Counted from the stretch's first letter, positions 7,342 through 19,146 are shown. The stretch: 61,699 nucleotides of DNA from Exobacillus caeni (GCF_005747095.1 NZ_SWLG01000020.1:1-61699), one strand, 5' to 3'. Made by a program: numbers and translations. The notes: generated from the letters alone by a model not told the origin.

Positions 7342-8079
7342 TCAATAAGTGACTGACCAGAGATAAAGCCCATGTGCTGGTGCAGTCTTTCCCGCATTCG
7401 ATCGTTCTTTTGATTCGATGATAGCAGGCAGATCATCTGCGCTTCTTTTACCGCTGCCAACCTCGAGAAAAGTTCCGCCTAATATCCGGACCATGTTATA
7501 CAAGAAGCCATTGCCAACAAAGCGGAAGACCAATTCATTTTCCTCCACTATTATCTCTGCCTCGTAAATAGTTCTTACTTTATCGTTAACTTCGGTTTTT
7601 GCTGAACAAAAAGAACTGAAGTCATGTTCTCCCAGTATATATGCTGCCGCCTTCTCTATCGCGCCAACATCAAGCTGATACGGATAATGGTAAGTGAATG
7701 CACGCTTAAACACATTGGGCTTCTCTGTCCTCAATACGCGATACCGATACTCTTTCTTTTTCACATCAAATCTCGCATGAAAATCTTCAGGTACCTGTTC
7801 AACCTTTAAAATGACGATATCATCCGGAAGCATTGTGTTTAACGCTTTTATCCAGTTTTCTTCCTTTATCGAATAAGGCGTATCAAAGTGGATTACTTGC
7901 CCAGCTGCATGAACACCCGCATCTGTTCTACCTGATCCTGTCACTTTTACCGGTGTGCCTTTATGCATCTTTCTCAGAGCACTTTCAAGCTCCGACTGGA
8001 CAGTTCTCTGGTCTGGCTGAACCTGGTATCCGCTGAAGCCTGAGCCATCATATGATATCGTTGCTTTCATCCTCTGCAT
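7342..8079 (-). CDS. truA: tRNA pseudouridine(38-40) synthase TruA
   Basis: Converts uridines 38-40 of the tRNA anticodon stem to pseudouridine. 245 aa. The catalytic motif [11 protein letters not shown] carries the nucleophile Asp53. Other family blocks are [18 protein letters not shown] and [20 protein letters not shown]. The start ATG 8079 sits close behind the ecfT stop, whose GAGGATAG supplies the ribosome binding site; ATG 8070 is an alternative. It ends a compact operon ecfA1-ecfA2-ecfT-truA. Confidence 0.96.
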   Translation of the reverse strand: MQRMKATISYDGSGFSGYQVQPDQRTVQSELESALRKMHKGTPVKVTGSGRTDAGVHAAGQVIHFDTPYSIKEENWIKALNTMLPDDIVILKVEQVPEDFHARFDVKKKEYRYRVLRTEKPNVFKRAFTYHYPYQLDVGAIEKAAAYILGEHDFSSFCSAKTEVNDKVRTIYEAEIIVEENELVFRFVGNGFLYNMVRILGGTFLEVGSGKRSADDLPAIIESKERSNAGKTAPAHGLYLWSVTY

Positions 8080-8089
8080 CTTATCATTC

Positions 8090-8887
8090 CTATCCTCGCA
8101 GCATGATTAATAAAACCGAGAGAACAACCAGGGAAACGATCAACATCGTATCCTTTGCGCTCCATTCCAGCAGCCTGAGTTTCGTTCTTCCTTCCCCGCC
8201 TCTGTATCCTCTTGCTTCCATTGCGAGCGCAAGGTCCTCTGCCCGTTTAAAAGCTCCGATAAAAAGGGGAACAAGCAATGGGATGATCGCTTTCAAACGT
8301 TCCTTGATCGGTCCACTTGAAAATTCCGCCCCTCTTGCTGATTGTGCCTTCATAATCTTATCCGTTTCTTCAAGAAGAGTAGGGATAAACCTTAAAGCGA
8401 TAGACATCATAAGGGCAAACTCATGAACAGGCAGGCCGAATCGCTTAAACGGTCCCAGCAATGATTCAATGCCGTCTGTAATGTCGATCGGTGTAGTTGT
8501 TAACGTTAAAAGGGAAGTGATCATAATTAAAAACAATAATCGCAAGGAAATATAGATCCCTTGTTCCACACCGCCTTCATATACCTTAAACCATCCAAGA
8601 CTGAAAAGAACATTCCCTTCCCTGGTTAACAGGACATGAAGAAAGAACGTTAAAATAATGACAAGAAGGATCGGTTTTAAACCATTATACAGATACCTGA
8701 ACGGCAATTTAGATAAAATGATTGCTCCAAGGGTAAACAAACCTAAGGCAGCGTATGTCAGCCAATTGTTTGCAAGAAATACAATAATAACAAATAAAAA
8801 GACAGTAAGCAGCTTTGCTCTTGGATCAAACCGATGAATCAATGATTTGCCAGGTACGTATTGTCCGATGATCACATTTTGAATCAT
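8090..8887 (-). CDS. ecfT: ECF transporter transmembrane component EcfT
   Basis: The membrane scaffold of a group II energy-coupling factor transporter. It links the EcfA1/A2 ATPases to exchangeable vitamin-binding S subunits encoded elsewhere. 265 aa with several transmembrane helices (for example [14 protein letters not shown] and [13 protein letters not shown]). The two coupling-helix Ala-Arg-Gly motifs are visible, SARGAEFS and [10 protein letters not shown]. Its start overlaps the end of ecfA2 by 4 nt, implying translational coupling. No S-component gene is in the window, so the substrate cannot be told. Confidence 0.95.
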   Translation of the reverse strand: MIQNVIIGQYVPGKSLIHRFDPRAKLLTVFLFVIIVFLANNWLTYAALGLFTLGAIILSKLPFRYLYNGLKPILLVIILTFFLHVLLTREGNVLFSLGWFKVYEGGVEQGIYISLRLLFLIMITSLLTLTTTPIDITDGIESLLGPFKRFGLPVHEFALMMSIALRFIPTLLEETDKIMKAQSARGAEFSSGPIKERLKAIIPLLVPLFIGAFKRAEDLALAMEARGYRGGEGRTKLRLLEWSAKDTMLIVSLVVLSVLLIMLRG

Positions 8888-9753
8888 TCTTCCCCCTCCT
8901 TCCGGATAAGGGAAACTGCAACGTTAGCAGCTTCTTCCACAGTAAAAACATCTCTTGGAAGCCTTTTGCCAAACTTTTCTTCCAGCTTTAAAACAAACTC
9001 TACTGTTTCAGGAACATCCAATCCGAGGCCTCGCAATTGCACCGGGTCTTTAAACACCTCAACAGGGGTCCCTTTGTGAAAAACTTTCCCCTGGTCCATC
9101 ACGATTATCTCATCTGAGTATAATGCTGCATCTTCCATACTGTGAGTAACAAGTATCGTTGTTAGCCCTTTGGCAGAGTGCAACTGGTAAAACAGGTTCA
9201 TAATCTCGACTTTTCCACGTGGATCAAGACCTGCAGTAGGTTCATCGAGGACTATCACTCTCGGTTCCATCGCAAGCACACCAGCAATCGCTACCCTTCG
9301 CATTTGCCCTCCGCTTAAATCAAAAGGGGAGCGGTTCAAGTAATCCTCCGGCAGTCCGACCAACTTGATGACTTCTCTCGCTTTTTTCTTTGCCTCTTCT
9401 TCCGAAACACCGAAATTCATGGGGCCAAATATGATATCTTTTTCAATTGTCTCCTCAAAAAGCTGGTGTTCGGGATATTGGAAGACAATCCCCACTCGCC
9501 TTCTTAATTCTTTTAACTGTTTTGCTTTCTCGGATGACCGAATTACTTTTTCTCCTATTTGTATACTGCCTGAAATCGGCTTCAACAACCCATTCAGATG
9601 CTGAACTAGCGTTGATTTCCCTGAACCGGTATGCCCAATGATGGAAACGAAGGATCCTGACCTTATTGATAGGTTGATACCGTCCAGCGCAACACGCTCA
9701 AAAGGAGTATTGGGCTGATAACGGTGTTCTAAGTTTTTGATCGTAATGTCCAT
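8884..9753 (-). CDS. ecfA2: ECF transporter ATPase EcfA2
   Basis: The second ABC ATPase of the ECF module, 289 aa. Walker [12 protein letters not shown] (about residues 39-48), Q-loop [13 protein letters not shown], signature LSGGQMRR, Walker [14 protein letters not shown] and switch His in VTHSMEDA are all present. EcfA1 and EcfA2 work as a heterodimer that powers substrate release by the S subunit. Its 5' end overlaps ecfA1 by 25 nt in another frame. Confidence 0.95.
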   Translation of the reverse strand: MDITIKNLEHRYQPNTPFERVALDGINLSIRSGSFVSIIGHTGSGKSTLVQHLNGLLKPISGSIQIGEKVIRSSEKAKQLKELRRRVGIVFQYPEHQLFEETIEKDIIFGPMNFGVSEEEAKKKAREVIKLVGLPEDYLNRSPFDLSGGQMRRVAIAGVLAMEPRVIVLDEPTAGLDPRGKVEIMNLFYQLHSAKGLTTILVTHSMEDAALYSDEIIVMDQGKVFHKGTPVEVFKDPVQLRGLGLDVPETVEFVLKLEEKFGKRLPRDVFTVEEAANVAVSLIRKEGEE

Positions 9754-10568
9754 AAATCATCCACCATTTCTTCCTGCGTCAAATGTAATGAAGACAAATG
9801 TAATCCCTGTTTGTTCATTTGGTGTTGAAGCTTAACTGCAAACGGCAAATCAAGGCCGATATCCAGAAGCATCCCAGATTGTTTAAAAATATCCTCTGGT
9901 GTTCCTTCAGCATGTACTTTGCCTGCTTTCATTACCAGTACCCTGTCCGCCTTTGCAGCTTCTTCAAGATCATGGGTAATCGATATAACTGTGATTCCTT
10001 CTTGCTTATTAAGTTCACGCATCGTTTCCAGTACTTCTTTTCTCCCCATCGGATCAAGCATTGAAGTTGCCTCATCGAGAATTACAATCGACGGCTTTAG
10101 CGCAAGTATTCCTGCGATCGCAACACGCTGCTTTTGACCTCCAGAAAGATGGTGCGGCTCTTGATCCAGAAAGTTTTCCATCTTTACCTTTTGAATGCTT
10201 GCTTTGATTCGGCGAATCATTTCTTCTCTTTCAATTCCGTTATTTTCTAACCCAAAAGCCACATCATCCATAACTGAAGTTCCTACGAACTGGTTATCGG
10301 GATTTTGAAAAACGATGCCGACTCTTCTTCGGATTTCCCAAATGCTATTCTCATCTCTACTGTTGTATCCTTCGACCACGACTTCACCTTTTTCAGGAAT
10401 CAGTAAACCATTAAGCAGTTTGGCAAGCGTAGACTTTCCTGAGCCATTATGGCCGACGATCGCAAGCCATTCCCCTGGATATACTGATAGTGAAACGTTA
10501 TTTAACGTCCAATCGCTCTCCTCATCATAGCGAAAGTGAACACCGTGGACAGAAATCAAATCCTTCAC
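9729..10568 (-). CDS. ecfA1: ECF transporter ATPase EcfA1
   Basis: The first ABC ATPase of the ECF module, 279 aa. Walker A GHNGSGKSTLAKLL, Q-loop FQNPDNQFVGTSV, signature LSGGQKQR, Walker B SIVILDEATSMLD (Ala in place of the usual Pro after the catalytic Glu, normal for EcfA1) and the ITHDLEEA switch are intact. It is the first gene of the ecfA1-ecfA2-ecfT-truA unit and lies 219 nt after rplQ, with a weak terminator between. Confidence 0.95.
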   Translation of the reverse strand: MKDLISVHGVHFRYDEESDWTLNNVSLSVYPGEWLAIVGHNGSGKSTLAKLLNGLLIPEKGEVVVEGYNSRDENSIWEIRRRVGIVFQNPDNQFVGTSVMDDVAFGLENNGIEREEMIRRIKASIQKVKMENFLDQEPHHLSGGQKQRVAIAGILALKPSIVILDEATSMLDPMGRKEVLETMRELNKQEGITVISITHDLEEAAKADRVLVMKAGKVHAEGTPEDIFKQSGMLLDIGLDLPFAVKLQHQMNKQGLHLSSLHLTQEEMVDDLWTLRSKT

Positions 10569-10715
10569 TACCGCTCTCCTCCTGCCTGTTAAATCCTAAC
10601 CAAAGCAAAATAACCTGCTTTCTAACTAAAAGCTTTGCTTCTAAATATCTTTTGATCTTTTTAAAAAATGAAGACTACAAAGCGAAACATCTTTGCTAGT
10701 TCCCTAACTAAAAAA

Positions 10716-10777
10716 AAGCACAAAAAAAGGGCATAGAATCAGTATCTTGCTCCGAGATCCTGTCCCGCCCTTTTTGC
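10716..10777 (-). terminator. Probable terminator after rplQ
   Basis: Minus strand AAAAAGGGCGGG ... CTATGCCCTTTTTTTG; only about five G/C pairs at the base of a long loop, but a seven-T tract follows. It ends the alpha operon. The rest of 10569-10715 shows no gene. Confidence 0.6.
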
Positions 10778-10787
10778 CATGTGCACA

Positions 10788-11150
10788 CTATACTAATTCA
10801 ATTATTACCATCTCAGCACCGTCACCGCGGCGAGGTCCAAGCTTACGGATACGAGTGTAACCGCCCTGGCGCTCATCATAACGAGGTGCGATATCGCTGA
10901 ATAGCTTTTGAACTGCATCCTTTCCGCTCTCTTCGTCTGCAACTTCATTACGAACGAAAGAAGCAGCTTGGCGGCGGGCATGCAAGTCTCCACGCTTTCC
11001 AAGAGTAATCATTTTATCAATAAACGTACGAAGCTCTTTCGCTTTGGATTCAGTTGTTTCGATACGCTCGTTGATGATCAAGTCAGTAACTAGATCACGG
11101 AACAAAGCCTTACGAACATCAGACGTACGTCCCAATTTTTGATATGCCAT
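10788..11150 (-). CDS. rplQ: 50S ribosomal protein bL17
   Basis: L17, 120 aa, opening [19 protein letters not shown] and ending [14 protein letters not shown]. It sits near the peptide exit tunnel. It is the last gene of the alpha cluster, 39 nt after rpoA with AGGGAGGG before the ATG. Confidence 0.98.
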   Translation of the reverse strand: MAYQKLGRTSDVRKALFRDLVTDLIINERIETTESKAKELRTFIDKMITLGKRGDLHARRQAASFVRNEVADEESGKDAVQKLFSDIAPRYDERQGGYTRIRKLGPRRGDGAEMVIIELV

Positions 11151-11189
11151 GAGTTATTCCCTCCCTTTTTACGCTAAGTTCTTAGATGC

Positions 11190-12137
11190 TTAGTCTTCAT
11201 TACGAAGTCCAAGGCCAAGCTCTTCAAGCTTTTCTTGTACTTCCTCAAGAGACTTTCTTCCAAGATTCCTTACTTTCATCATGTCCTCTTCGGACTTCTG
11301 TGTCAGCTCTTGTACTGTATTGATTCCAGCACGTTTCAAGCAGTTGTAAGAACGAACAGACAAGTCAAGTTCTTCAATGGTCATTTCCAGAACTTTTTCT
11401 TTCTGATCTTCTTCTTTTTCAACCATGATCTCTGCTTTTTGAGCTTGATCTGTTAAACTCACAAAAATATTTAAATGTTCATTTAAAATCTTAGCACCTA
11501 AAGAAACGGCTTCTTCAGGACGAATGCTGCCATCAGTCCATACATCGAGGGTAAGTTTATCATAGTTGGTTACCTGTCCAACACGGGTATTTTCAACTTG
11601 ATAGTTAACACGGGAAACAGGTGTATAGATAGAATCAATCGGAATCACACCGATAGGTTGATCATCTGATTTATTCCCTTCTGCCTGTACATATCCTCTT
11701 CCGCGTTTCGCAGTAATCTTCATGTGAAGGTTAGCGCCCTCTGCAAGAGTAGCGATATGAAGATCTGGATTAAGAATCTCCACATCACTGTCATGAGTAA
11801 TATCTCCTGCAGTAACAGCCCCGGAGCCGCCCTGCAAGTCGATTTCCATTGTTTTTTCCTCTTCAGAATAAATCTTCATTGCTAGCTTCTTAAGATTAAG
11901 AATAATCGTTGTGACATCTTCGACTACACCATCGACTGTGGAGAACTCATGGAGCACTCCGTCGATTTGTACGGAAGTTACAGCAGCACCAGGAAGTGAG
12001 GATAATAGAATTCGGCGCAAGGAGTTCCCTAACGTTGTTCCATATCCACGTTCTAATGGTTCTACAACAAATTTCCCGTATTTGGCATCTTCGTTGATTT
12101 CAACCGTTTCAATTTTTGGCTTTTCGATTTCGATCAT
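11190..12137 (-). CDS. rpoA: RNA polymerase alpha subunit
   Basis: 315 aa. The N-terminal dimerisation domain contains the [18 protein letters not shown] core that nucleates polymerase assembly. A linker of Glu/Lys leads to the C-terminal domain (about residues 250-310), with [16 protein letters not shown] and [15 protein letters not shown], the helices that contact UP elements and activators. Length and motifs match the Bacillus enzyme. It is preceded by a 184-nt gap after rpsK. Confidence 0.98.
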   Translation of the reverse strand: MIEIEKPKIETVEINEDAKYGKFVVEPLERGYGTTLGNSLRRILLSSLPGAAVTSVQIDGVLHEFSTVDGVVEDVTTIILNLKKLAMKIYSEEEKTMEIDLQGGSGAVTAGDITHDSDVEILNPDLHIATLAEGANLHMKITAKRGRGYVQAEGNKSDDQPIGVIPIDSIYTPVSRVNYQVENTRVGQVTNYDKLTLDVWTDGSIRPEEAVSLGAKILNEHLNIFVSLTDQAQKAEIMVEKEEDQKEKVLEMTIEELDLSVRSYNCLKRAGINTVQELTQKSEEDMMKVRNLGRKSLEEVQEKLEELGLGLRNED

Positions 12138-12321
12138 CCAACAAACCCTCCTTCAAAACGTCGAACTCGGCCAGGTCGGCCATGCCGTCTAACCGATCTT
12201 CACATTAGGCGGTTCCTTATAGTTAAATCTATTTATGATTCGCATAACATAAAGTTTTTATCCATCATCATTATTGACATGTTGACGAAATGTATACCGT
12301 TAAAACGAATCTTTTGTTTAA
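12138..12321 (-). other. rpoA leader gap within the alpha operon
   Basis: A 184-nt noncoding stretch between rpsK and rpoA, unusually long for this cluster. Its SD-proximal 60 nt are GC-rich and partly self-complementary (GACGGCATGGCCGACCTGGCCGAG), while the rest is AT-rich. I see no convincing terminator or promoter. Confidence 0.4.
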
Positions 12322-12711
12322 TTAAACTCTACGACGTTTTGGCGGGCGGCAACCGTTATGTGGAACCGGTGTTACATCACGGATAGCAGTTACTTCTAAA
12401 CCAACCGCTTGAAGCGCACGGATTGCAGCTTCACGTCCAGCTCCAGGTCCTTTTACAGAAACCTCAACAGTTTTCATGCCGTGTTCCATTGCAGTTTTAC
12501 CAGCAGTTTCAGCAGCCATCTGGGCAGCGAATGGAGTTGACTTACGAGAACCTTTGAAACCAAGGTGTCCTGAAGTTGCCCAGGATACCGCGTTTCCATG
12601 AGTATCTGTAATCGTTACGATTGTATTGTTAAAAGTGGAGCGAATGTGCGCTACGCCACTTTCAATATTCTTTTTGACACGTTTTTTACGTGTGTTAGTA
12701 CGTTTAGCCAT
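12322..12711 (-). CDS. rpsK: 30S ribosomal protein uS11
   Basis: S11, 129 aa, of the 30S platform. Conserved [18 protein letters not shown] and the C-terminal [16 protein letters not shown] are present. It follows rpsM by 16 nt with GGGAGGT before ATG. Confidence 0.98.
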   Translation of the reverse strand: MAKRTNTRKKRVKKNIESGVAHIRSTFNNTIVTITDTHGNAVSWATSGHLGFKGSRKSTPFAAQMAAETAGKTAMEHGMKTVEVSVKGPGAGREAAIRALQAVGLEVTAIRDVTPVPHNGCRPPKRRRV

Positions 12712-12727
12712 GTGTTATTTACCTCCC

Positions 12728-13093
12728 TTACTTTTTCTTGTTCGCTACTGTACGACGAGGGCCTTTACGTGTGCGAGAGTTGTTCTTAGTGTTTTGACCG
12801 CGAACAGGAAGACCACGACGATGACGAAGTCCACGATAGCTCCCGATTTCGATCAGACGTTTGATGTTAAGGGATACTTCTCTGCGAAGGTCACCTTCAA
12901 CTTTGATTTTATCGAGTGTTTCACGGATCTTTCCAAGTTCGTCTTCAGTAAGATCACGTACACGAGTGTCCTCAGATACACCAGCATCTTTAAGCACTTG
13001 TTGAGCAGTAGATTTTCCAATACCGTAAATGTAAGTCAACGCGATAACGATACGTTTGTCACGAGGAATATCAATTCCAGCAATACGAGCCAT
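12728..13093 (-). CDS. rpsM: 30S ribosomal protein uS13
   Basis: S13, 121 aa, of the 30S head, contacting the A-site tRNA and 50S bridges. It starts [25 protein letters not shown] and carries the [25 protein letters not shown] tail. AAGGAGGTG precedes ATG. Confidence 0.98.
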   Translation of the reverse strand: MARIAGIDIPRDKRIVIALTYIYGIGKSTAQQVLKDAGVSEDTRVRDLTEDELGKIRETLDKIKVEGDLRREVSLNIKRLIEIGSYRGLRHRRGLPVRGQNTKNNSRTRKGPRRTVANKKK

Positions 13094-13114
13094 TAATTGC
13101 GCACCTCCTTAGTT

Positions 13115-13258
<144 letters not shown>

Positions 13259-13268
13259 CTAAATAGAA

Positions 13269-13487
13269 TTACTTATATCGATACGTGATACGACCACGTG
13301 ATAAGTCATATGGAGATAACTCGACTGTTACTTTGTCACCTGGCAAAATCCGAATGTAGTGCATTCGTATCTTTCCGGATACATGAGCAAGGATTTTATG
13401 ACCGTTTTCCAACTCAACTCGAAACATTGCATTTGGTAAAGGTTCAATGACCGTACCTTCCATTTCAATTACATCTTCTTTAGCCAT
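13269..13487 (-). CDS. infA: Translation initiation factor IF-1
   Basis: A 72-aa OB-fold factor that occupies the 30S A site during initiation. [25 protein letters not shown] and the conserved [23 protein letters not shown] are seen. Its first codons overlap the end of the upstream KOW gene by 8 nt, so the two are probably translationally coupled. Confidence 0.97.
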   Translation of the reverse strand: MAKEDVIEMEGTVIEPLPNAMFRVELENGHKILAHVSGKIRMHYIRILPGDKVTVELSPYDLSRGRITYRYK

Positions 13488-13794
13488 CTACTTGCTCTCC
13501 CTCCTTTAAATCAATGACTTGTTGGTTCATATACTTTGAAACAGCGAAACGCAGCTTACCATTCGTAACACGGCCGGTTTCTTTGATACTGTTCTCTACT
13601 TCTGGGGATATAAAATCTGTCATCTCTAAATGGGCAATGTTCTTTCGCTTCGGCTTATCGAACTTTCGTTTATCACCATCAGCGATCAAAACGAAGCGCT
13701 CATCCAGTACCTTGATGACAATCCCGTATTGATCAGCATCTCTTCCTCTTAAATTCCGCACAAGTTGGCCTATTCGCGGAACTGAATCATTCAC
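13480..13794 (-). CDS. KOW-domain RNA-binding protein (L14e-like), unknown role
   Basis: A 104-aa protein between map and infA. The N-terminus, [40 protein letters not shown], has the KOW/L14e pattern (Gly-Arg-Asp-x-Asp...Val/Ile-x-x-Val...Asp-Gly). A basic linker KFDKPKRKN follows. The C-terminal part ends in an acidic tail. Homologues sit at the same place in many Firmicutes; their function is not established. Binding to rRNA or the ribosome is inferred from the domain. It overlaps infA by 8 nt. Confidence 0.85.
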   Translation of the reverse strand: MNDSVPRIGQLVRNLRGRDADQYGIVIKVLDERFVLIADGDKRKFDKPKRKNIAHLEMTDFISPEVENSIKETGRVTNGKLRFAVSKYMNQQVIDLKEGEQVDG

Positions 13795-13810
13795 AAACCA
13801 TCACCTGCGC

Positions 13811-14556
13811 TTAGGCTTTTGTTAATATCTCATAACCATCTTCCGTAACAGCGATCGTATGCTCAAAATGGGCACAGCGTTTACCGTCGCTGGTTACGAC
13901 AGTCCAGTTATCACCAAGCGTCTTCACATGGCGAGATCCTGCATTCACCATCGGTTCGATGGCAAGAACCATTCCCGGCTTAAGCCTTGGCCCCTTTTCT
14001 GGAGGTCCGTAATGTGGAATTTGTGGATCTTCATGAAGTTCCTGGCCTACCCCGTGACCAACATATTCCCGAACAATAGAAAAACCTTCTTCTTCGGCAT
14101 ATATTTGGATAGCATGAGAAATATTCGTTAACCTTATTCCCGGTTTCGCTTCTTTTAAGCCTCTGTACAATGACTCTTCGGTGACTTCTAGCAACCGTTC
14201 ATCTTCCTCGGATATGTTACCTATCGGATACGTCCAGGCTGAGTCGCCATGATACCCATTGTACTTGGCACCAATATCGATGCTAATGATGTCGCCATCA
14301 TTTAACACCTTTTTTCCTGGTATGCCATGCACAAGCTGTTCATTAACAGAGGTGCATATGCTTCCAGTAAAACCATTGTACCCTTTAAAGGAAGGAATTG
14401 CACCATGCTTGCGTATAAACTTATCGGCAATAGTATCCAGTTCTTTTGTCGTAATGCCAGGCTTTAGATATTTTTGCAGTTCCTGGTGGGTCAATGCAAC
14501 AATTTTGCCTGCTTCCCGCATGATTTCAAGCTCACGAGGAGTTTTGCAGATTATCA

Positions 14557-14557
<1 letters not shown>
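13811..14557 (-). CDS. map: Methionine aminopeptidase, type I
   Basis: Removes the initiator methionine from nascent proteins. 248 aa. The five metal ligands of the pita-bread fold are in place: Asp94 and Asp105 ([17 protein letters not shown]), His168 ([10 protein letters not shown]), Glu201 (AIEPMV) and Glu232 (FEHTIAVTE). There is no N-terminal zinc or SH3-binding extension. Its ATG overlaps the adk stop by one base (TAATG). Confidence 0.97.
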
Positions 14558-15207
<650 letters not shown>

Positions 15208-15273
15208 CTAATCCCTCCATACGCCACCTTGAGGTATTATGGGAAGATTTCTCTCCCCTGCCCCCCAAAAAAT

Positions 15274-16566
15274 CTATTTTATAAAGCCTTTGTAATGACG
15301 CTTGATTAATTGACTTTCAATTTGCTTCATCGTATCAAGTGCTACACCGATCACAATCAGCAAGCTCGTACCGCCAATTTGTAATTGGGGAGGTAGTCCT
15401 GCAAACTTTGTGAAAAACACCGGAATGATAGCAACAAATGCAAGGAATACAGAACCGACCAGCGTTAATCGGTATAAAATACGTGTGATATAAATCTGAG
15501 TATTTTTACCAGGTCGAATGCCCGGGATATAGCCGCCCTGCTTCTTCAGGTTTTCTGCCATCTGTTCCGGATTTACCTGAACAAATGTATAGAAATATGT
15601 GAACCCGATGATTAGAGCCGCATAGATAACCATACCGATTGGCTGGGTATAATCAAACACCCTTACGATCCAGTCTGTTACCGTATTGCTGCCGAATAGT
15701 CGAGCTATTGTCGGCGGTGTAATGATAAGTGATACGGCAAAGATTACCGGGATAACCCCAGCTGCATTTACTTTGATCGGTAAATGAGTGGATTGGCCGC
15801 CCGTTGTTTTACGATTGACAGTACGCTTTGCATACTGGATTGGAATTTTGCGAAGTGCTTGTTGGACGAAGATTACGCCAACAACCAGTGCAATTACAGC
15901 CAGAAGGATCAATGCAAGAGTGACAATACTGATGAAGATATTGTCTTGCTCTCCTCCAAACATCTGAGCATATAGCTGGTTAATCCCTGGAGGAATTGCC
16001 GCTACGATACCTGCAAAGATGATGATTGAAATTCCATTCCCTATACCTTTAGCTGTAATTTGCTCACCAAGCCACATCAAGAACGCTGTTCCGGCAGTTA
16101 ATACCAGAGCGATCATCATGTATGTCAGAATACCAGGGTTTTGAATCAACTGGCCGCCAACCATATTATTAAACCCGATGGAAAGGCCGATTCCCTGGAT
16201 AAATGCCAGGACAATGGTTCCATAACGAGTAACCTGTGTTAACTTTTTACGACCTGCGTCACCTTGTTTGGACCATTCCGTAAACTTTGGTACAACATCC
16301 ATCTGCAAGAGCTGAACAATAATAGAAGCCGTAATATACGGCATGATTCCCATAGCAAAGATGGAGAAGTTTTTAAGAGCTCCTCCACCAAAGGTGTTAA
16401 GGAATCCAAAAAGGCTTAGTTGGTCTTGAAATTGTAAAACTTCTCTGTTTACGCCTGGAACTGGAATGAACGTTCCAATTCGAAAGACGACAAGCATCAG
16501 TAAGGTGAAGATAACTTTGTTTCTGATATCACCTACGCGCATAATGTTGGAGATTGCTCGGAACAT
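15274..16566 (-). CDS. secY: Protein translocase channel subunit SecY
   Basis: The protein-conducting channel of the Sec translocase, 430 aa with ten transmembrane helices. It opens with [20 protein letters not shown] and shows the plug-region GGALKNFSIFAMGIMPYITASI and the cytosolic loop GQSTHLPIKVNAAGVIPVIF. The ATG overlaps the rplO stop by one base. SecE is encoded at 42777; no secG is in the window. Confidence 0.98.
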   Translation of the reverse strand: MFRAISNIMRVGDIRNKVIFTLLMLVVFRIGTFIPVPGVNREVLQFQDQLSLFGFLNTFGGGALKNFSIFAMGIMPYITASIIVQLLQMDVVPKFTEWSKQGDAGRKKLTQVTRYGTIVLAFIQGIGLSIGFNNMVGGQLIQNPGILTYMMIALVLTAGTAFLMWLGEQITAKGIGNGISIIIFAGIVAAIPPGINQLYAQMFGGEQDNIFISIVTLALILLAVIALVVGVIFVQQALRKIPIQYAKRTVNRKTTGGQSTHLPIKVNAAGVIPVIFAVSLIITPPTIARLFGSNTVTDWIVRVFDYTQPIGMVIYAALIIGFTYFYTFVQVNPEQMAENLKKQGGYIPGIRPGKNTQIYITRILYRLTLVGSVFLAFVAIIPVFFTKFAGLPPQLQIGGTSLLIVIGVALDTMKQIESQLIKRHYKGFIK

Positions 16567-17006
16567 TAGATCACCTCTGTATTTCCGCCTGCCGCTTCAA
16601 TCGCTTCTTTAGCAGAAGCAGAGAACTTGTGAGCTTTGACAGTAAGTTTTTTCTCAATCTTACCGTTACCAAGAACCTTAACTCCATCTTTAAGATTGCT
16701 TACCAAACCAGTTTCGATCAGCAACTCAGGAGTTACTTCAGTTCCGTCTTCAAAACGGTTTAAAGTTTCAAGGTTCACGATCGCAAATTCTTTGCGGTTC
16801 ATGTTTGTGAAACCACGTTTTGGAAGACGTTTAAAGATAGGTAATTGTCCACCTTCAAATCCAGGACGTACGCCTCCACCAGAACGTGCATTTTGGCCTT
16901 TATGACCGCGGCCTGCTGTCTTACCGTTTCCAGAGCCGATACCACGACCAACACGGTTACGTTCTTTACGAGAACCTTCAGCTGCTTTTAGTTCGTGAAG
17001 TTTCAT
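16566..17006 (-). CDS. rplO: 50S ribosomal protein uL15
   Basis: L15, 146 aa. The glycine- and arginine-rich N-terminus ([25 protein letters not shown], about residues 21-45) threads into 23S rRNA; the C-terminal domain is globular. AGGAGGTG precedes the ATG; coupled to secY. Confidence 0.98.
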   Translation of the reverse strand: MKLHELKAAEGSRKERNRVGRGIGSGNGKTAGRGHKGQNARSGGGVRPGFEGGQLPIFKRLPKRGFTNMNRKEFAIVNLETLNRFEDGTEVTPELLIETGLVSNLKDGVKVLGNGKIEKKLTVKAHKFSASAKEAIEAAGGNTEVI

Positions 17007-17035
17007 TCTGGCACCTCCTCATTTAATAATTTTTA

Positions 17036-17224
17036 TTAAGCGTTTATTTCATTAACCGTTAACAGATGAGATACCTTGTTAATCATGCCACGGATCGCCG
17101 GGTTATCTTCATGCACAACTGTTTGGTGCATTTTTTTCAAACCAAGAGTTTTAACCGTCACGCGTTGGTCCTGTGGACGACCAATAACACTACGTGAGAG
17201 GGTGATTTCTAATTTCTTAGCCAT
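17036..17224 (-). CDS. rpmD: 50S ribosomal protein uL30
   Basis: L30, 62 aa, opening [20 protein letters not shown], the short bacterial form. It lies 13 nt after rpsE with AAGGAGGG before the ATG. Confidence 0.97.
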   Translation of the reverse strand: MAKKLEITLSRSVIGRPQDQRVTVKTLGLKKMHQTVVHEDNPAIRGMINKVSHLLTVNEINA

Positions 17225-17237
17225 ATCATTTCCCTCC

Positions 17238-17738
17238 TTATCCTAACAGTTCTTCTACTGATTTACCACGTAGTTTTGCAACATCTTCAGCGCGCTTAAG
17301 GTTTTTCAAACCATTAATTGTTGCACGCACCATGTTAATCGGGTTGTTAGATCCTAATGACTTAGAAAGGATGTCACCGACACCTGCAAGCTCTAGTACC
17401 GCACGAACCGGTCCGCCTGCAATAACTCCAGTACCTTCAGAAGCAGGTTTCAATAATACATTACCAGCTCCGAAGTGGCCTGTAATTTGGTGAGGAATTG
17501 TTGTTCCAACAACTGGAACTGTGATCAAATTCTTTTTCGCATCTTCAATAGCTTTACGGATCGCTTCAGGAACTTCCTGGGCTTTTCCTGTTCCAAAACC
17601 AACGTGACCGTTTTTATCACCGACTACAACCACTGCAGCAAAGCGGAAACGACGTCCACCTTTAACAACTTTTGCTACACGGTTAACAGTAACTACGCGT
17701 TCTTCAAGTTCAAGTTTGTTCGGGTCAATTGTTTGCAT
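17238..17738 (-). CDS. rpsE: 30S ribosomal protein uS5
   Basis: S5, 166 aa, a decoding-fidelity protein. A double-stranded-RNA-binding N-domain with [21 protein letters not shown] (site of known spectinomycin-resistance changes) is unaltered here, followed by [23 protein letters not shown]. Confidence 0.98.
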   Translation of the reverse strand: MQTIDPNKLELEERVVTVNRVAKVVKGGRRFRFAAVVVVGDKNGHVGFGTGKAQEVPEAIRKAIEDAKKNLITVPVVGTTIPHQITGHFGAGNVLLKPASEGTGVIAGGPVRAVLELAGVGDILSKSLGSNNPINMVRATINGLKNLKRAEDVAKLRGKSVEELLG

Positions 17739-17756
17739 TAGTTTACCTCCTTCTTA

Positions 17757-18119
17757 TTAGAATTTCAGACCAGCTTCTCGAGCTGCTTCTGCTAATGCCT
17801 TAACACGTCCGTGATAGAGGTATCCACCACGATCAAATACTACTTCTTTATATCCATTATCAATTGCGCGTTGTGCAATTGCTTCGCCGACTTTTTGCGC
17901 TGCATCAACGTTTCCGCCCTGTTCAACTTCTACGCCGTTATCCAGTGTAGATGCTGAAGCAAGAGTTACACCATTTACATCGTCAATTAATTGAGCGTAA
18001 ATGTGCTTTGAAGAACGGAATACATTTAGACGCGGACGTTCTGCAGTACCTGTTACAGTACGGCGGACACGAGCATGTCTTTTCTTACGCGCTTTGTTCT
18101 TATCAGCCTTCGTAATCAT
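17757..18119 (-). CDS. rplR: 50S ribosomal protein uL18
   Basis: L18, 120 aa, binds 5S rRNA in the central protuberance. The basic N-terminus [21 protein letters not shown] and the C-terminal [24 protein letters not shown] are typical. Confidence 0.98.
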   Translation of the reverse strand: MITKADKNKARKKRHARVRRTVTGTAERPRLNVFRSSKHIYAQLIDDVNGVTLASASTLDNGVEVEQGGNVDAAQKVGEAIAQRAIDNGYKEVVFDRGGYLYHGRVKALAEAAREAGLKF

Positions 18120-18151
18120 TTAAACGCCACTCCTTTCCGCTAGCTTATGGC

Positions 18152-18691
18152 CTACTTACCAGTTTTACCTTCTTTACGACGTACATATTCACCTTCATAA
18201 CGAATACCTTTACCTTTGTATGGCTCAGGAAGACGTACGGAGCGAATGTTTGCCGCTACTGCGCCTACACGTTCTTTATCGATTCCTTTAACAATCACTT
18301 TTGTGTTTGCTGGAACATCGATCTCAACGCCTTGTTCAGGTACGATTTCAACCGGGTGAGAATAACCAACGTTCAATACTAGTTTTTGACCAGATTTGCT
18401 TGCACGGTAACCTACCCCGATTAGCTCAAGGCTTCTTTCAAAACCTTTTGTTACACCTTCAACCATGTTGTTTAAAAGGCTGCGAGTTGTACCATGAAGA
18501 GCACGGTGTGCTTTGTTGTCGCTCGGGCGCTCAACAAGAATTTGATTATCTTCAACTTTAATCGTGATGTCAGGGTGGAACGTACGAGTGAGTTCACCTT
18601 TAGGCCCCTTTACAGTCACTGTGTTGTTTTCTTTTTGATCCAGCGTTACTCCGCCTGGGATTTCGATTGGTTTTAAACCGACACGAGACAT
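18152..18691 (-). CDS. rplF: 50S ribosomal protein uL6
   Basis: L6, 179 aa, two tandem copies of the L6 fold near the GTPase-associated centre. [16 protein letters not shown] starts it and the [20 protein letters not shown] tail ends it. AGGTGTAATT precedes the ATG. Confidence 0.98.
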   Translation of the reverse strand: MSRVGLKPIEIPGGVTLDQKENNTVTVKGPKGELTRTFHPDITIKVEDNQILVERPSDNKAHRALHGTTRSLLNNMVEGVTKGFERSLELIGVGYRASKSGQKLVLNVGYSHPVEIVPEQGVEIDVPANTKVIVKGIDKERVGAVAANIRSVRLPEPYKGKGIRYEGEYVRRKEGKTGK

Positions 18692-18718
18692 AATTACACC
18701 TCCATTCCTATATAAGGA

Positions 18719-19117
18719 TTACCAAACGTATGCTACTACTTCTCCGCCAACCTGCTGTTGACGTGCGTCTTTATCAGTCATAATACCGTTAGAAGTTGAA
18801 ACAATCGCGATTCCAAGACCACCAAGAACTCTAGGAACTTCATTCGCTTTTGCATAAACACGAAGACCTGGTTTACTGATTCGTTTCAAACCAGTGATAA
18901 CGCGCTCGTTATTTTGGCCGTATTTAAGGAAAAGGCGAAGGATGCCCTGCTTGTTGTCTTCAACGTATTCGAAATCACGGATAAAACCTTCACGTTTCAA
19001 GATTTCTGCAATGTGCTTTTTCGCTTTAGATGCAGGAACTTCTAGGCTATCGTGGCGAACTGTGTTCGCGTTACGAATTCTAGTAAGCATATCTGCGATA
19101 GGATCTGTCATGACCAT
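18719..19117 (-). CDS. rpsH: 30S ribosomal protein uS8
   Basis: S8, 132 aa, a primary 16S binder. It starts [17 protein letters not shown] and ends with the [20 protein letters not shown] block. An extra Val codon before the usual MTD start is within range of the AAGGAGG site; ATG 19111 is the alternative. Confidence 0.97.
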   Translation of the reverse strand: MVMTDPIADMLTRIRNANTVRHDSLEVPASKAKKHIAEILKREGFIRDFEYVEDNKQGILRLFLKYGQNNERVITGLKRISKPGLRVYAKANEVPRVLGGLGIAIVSTSNGIMTDKDARQQQVGGEVVAYVW

Positions 19118-19146
19118 TAGAAATTACCTCCTTCCCTATATCGGGT

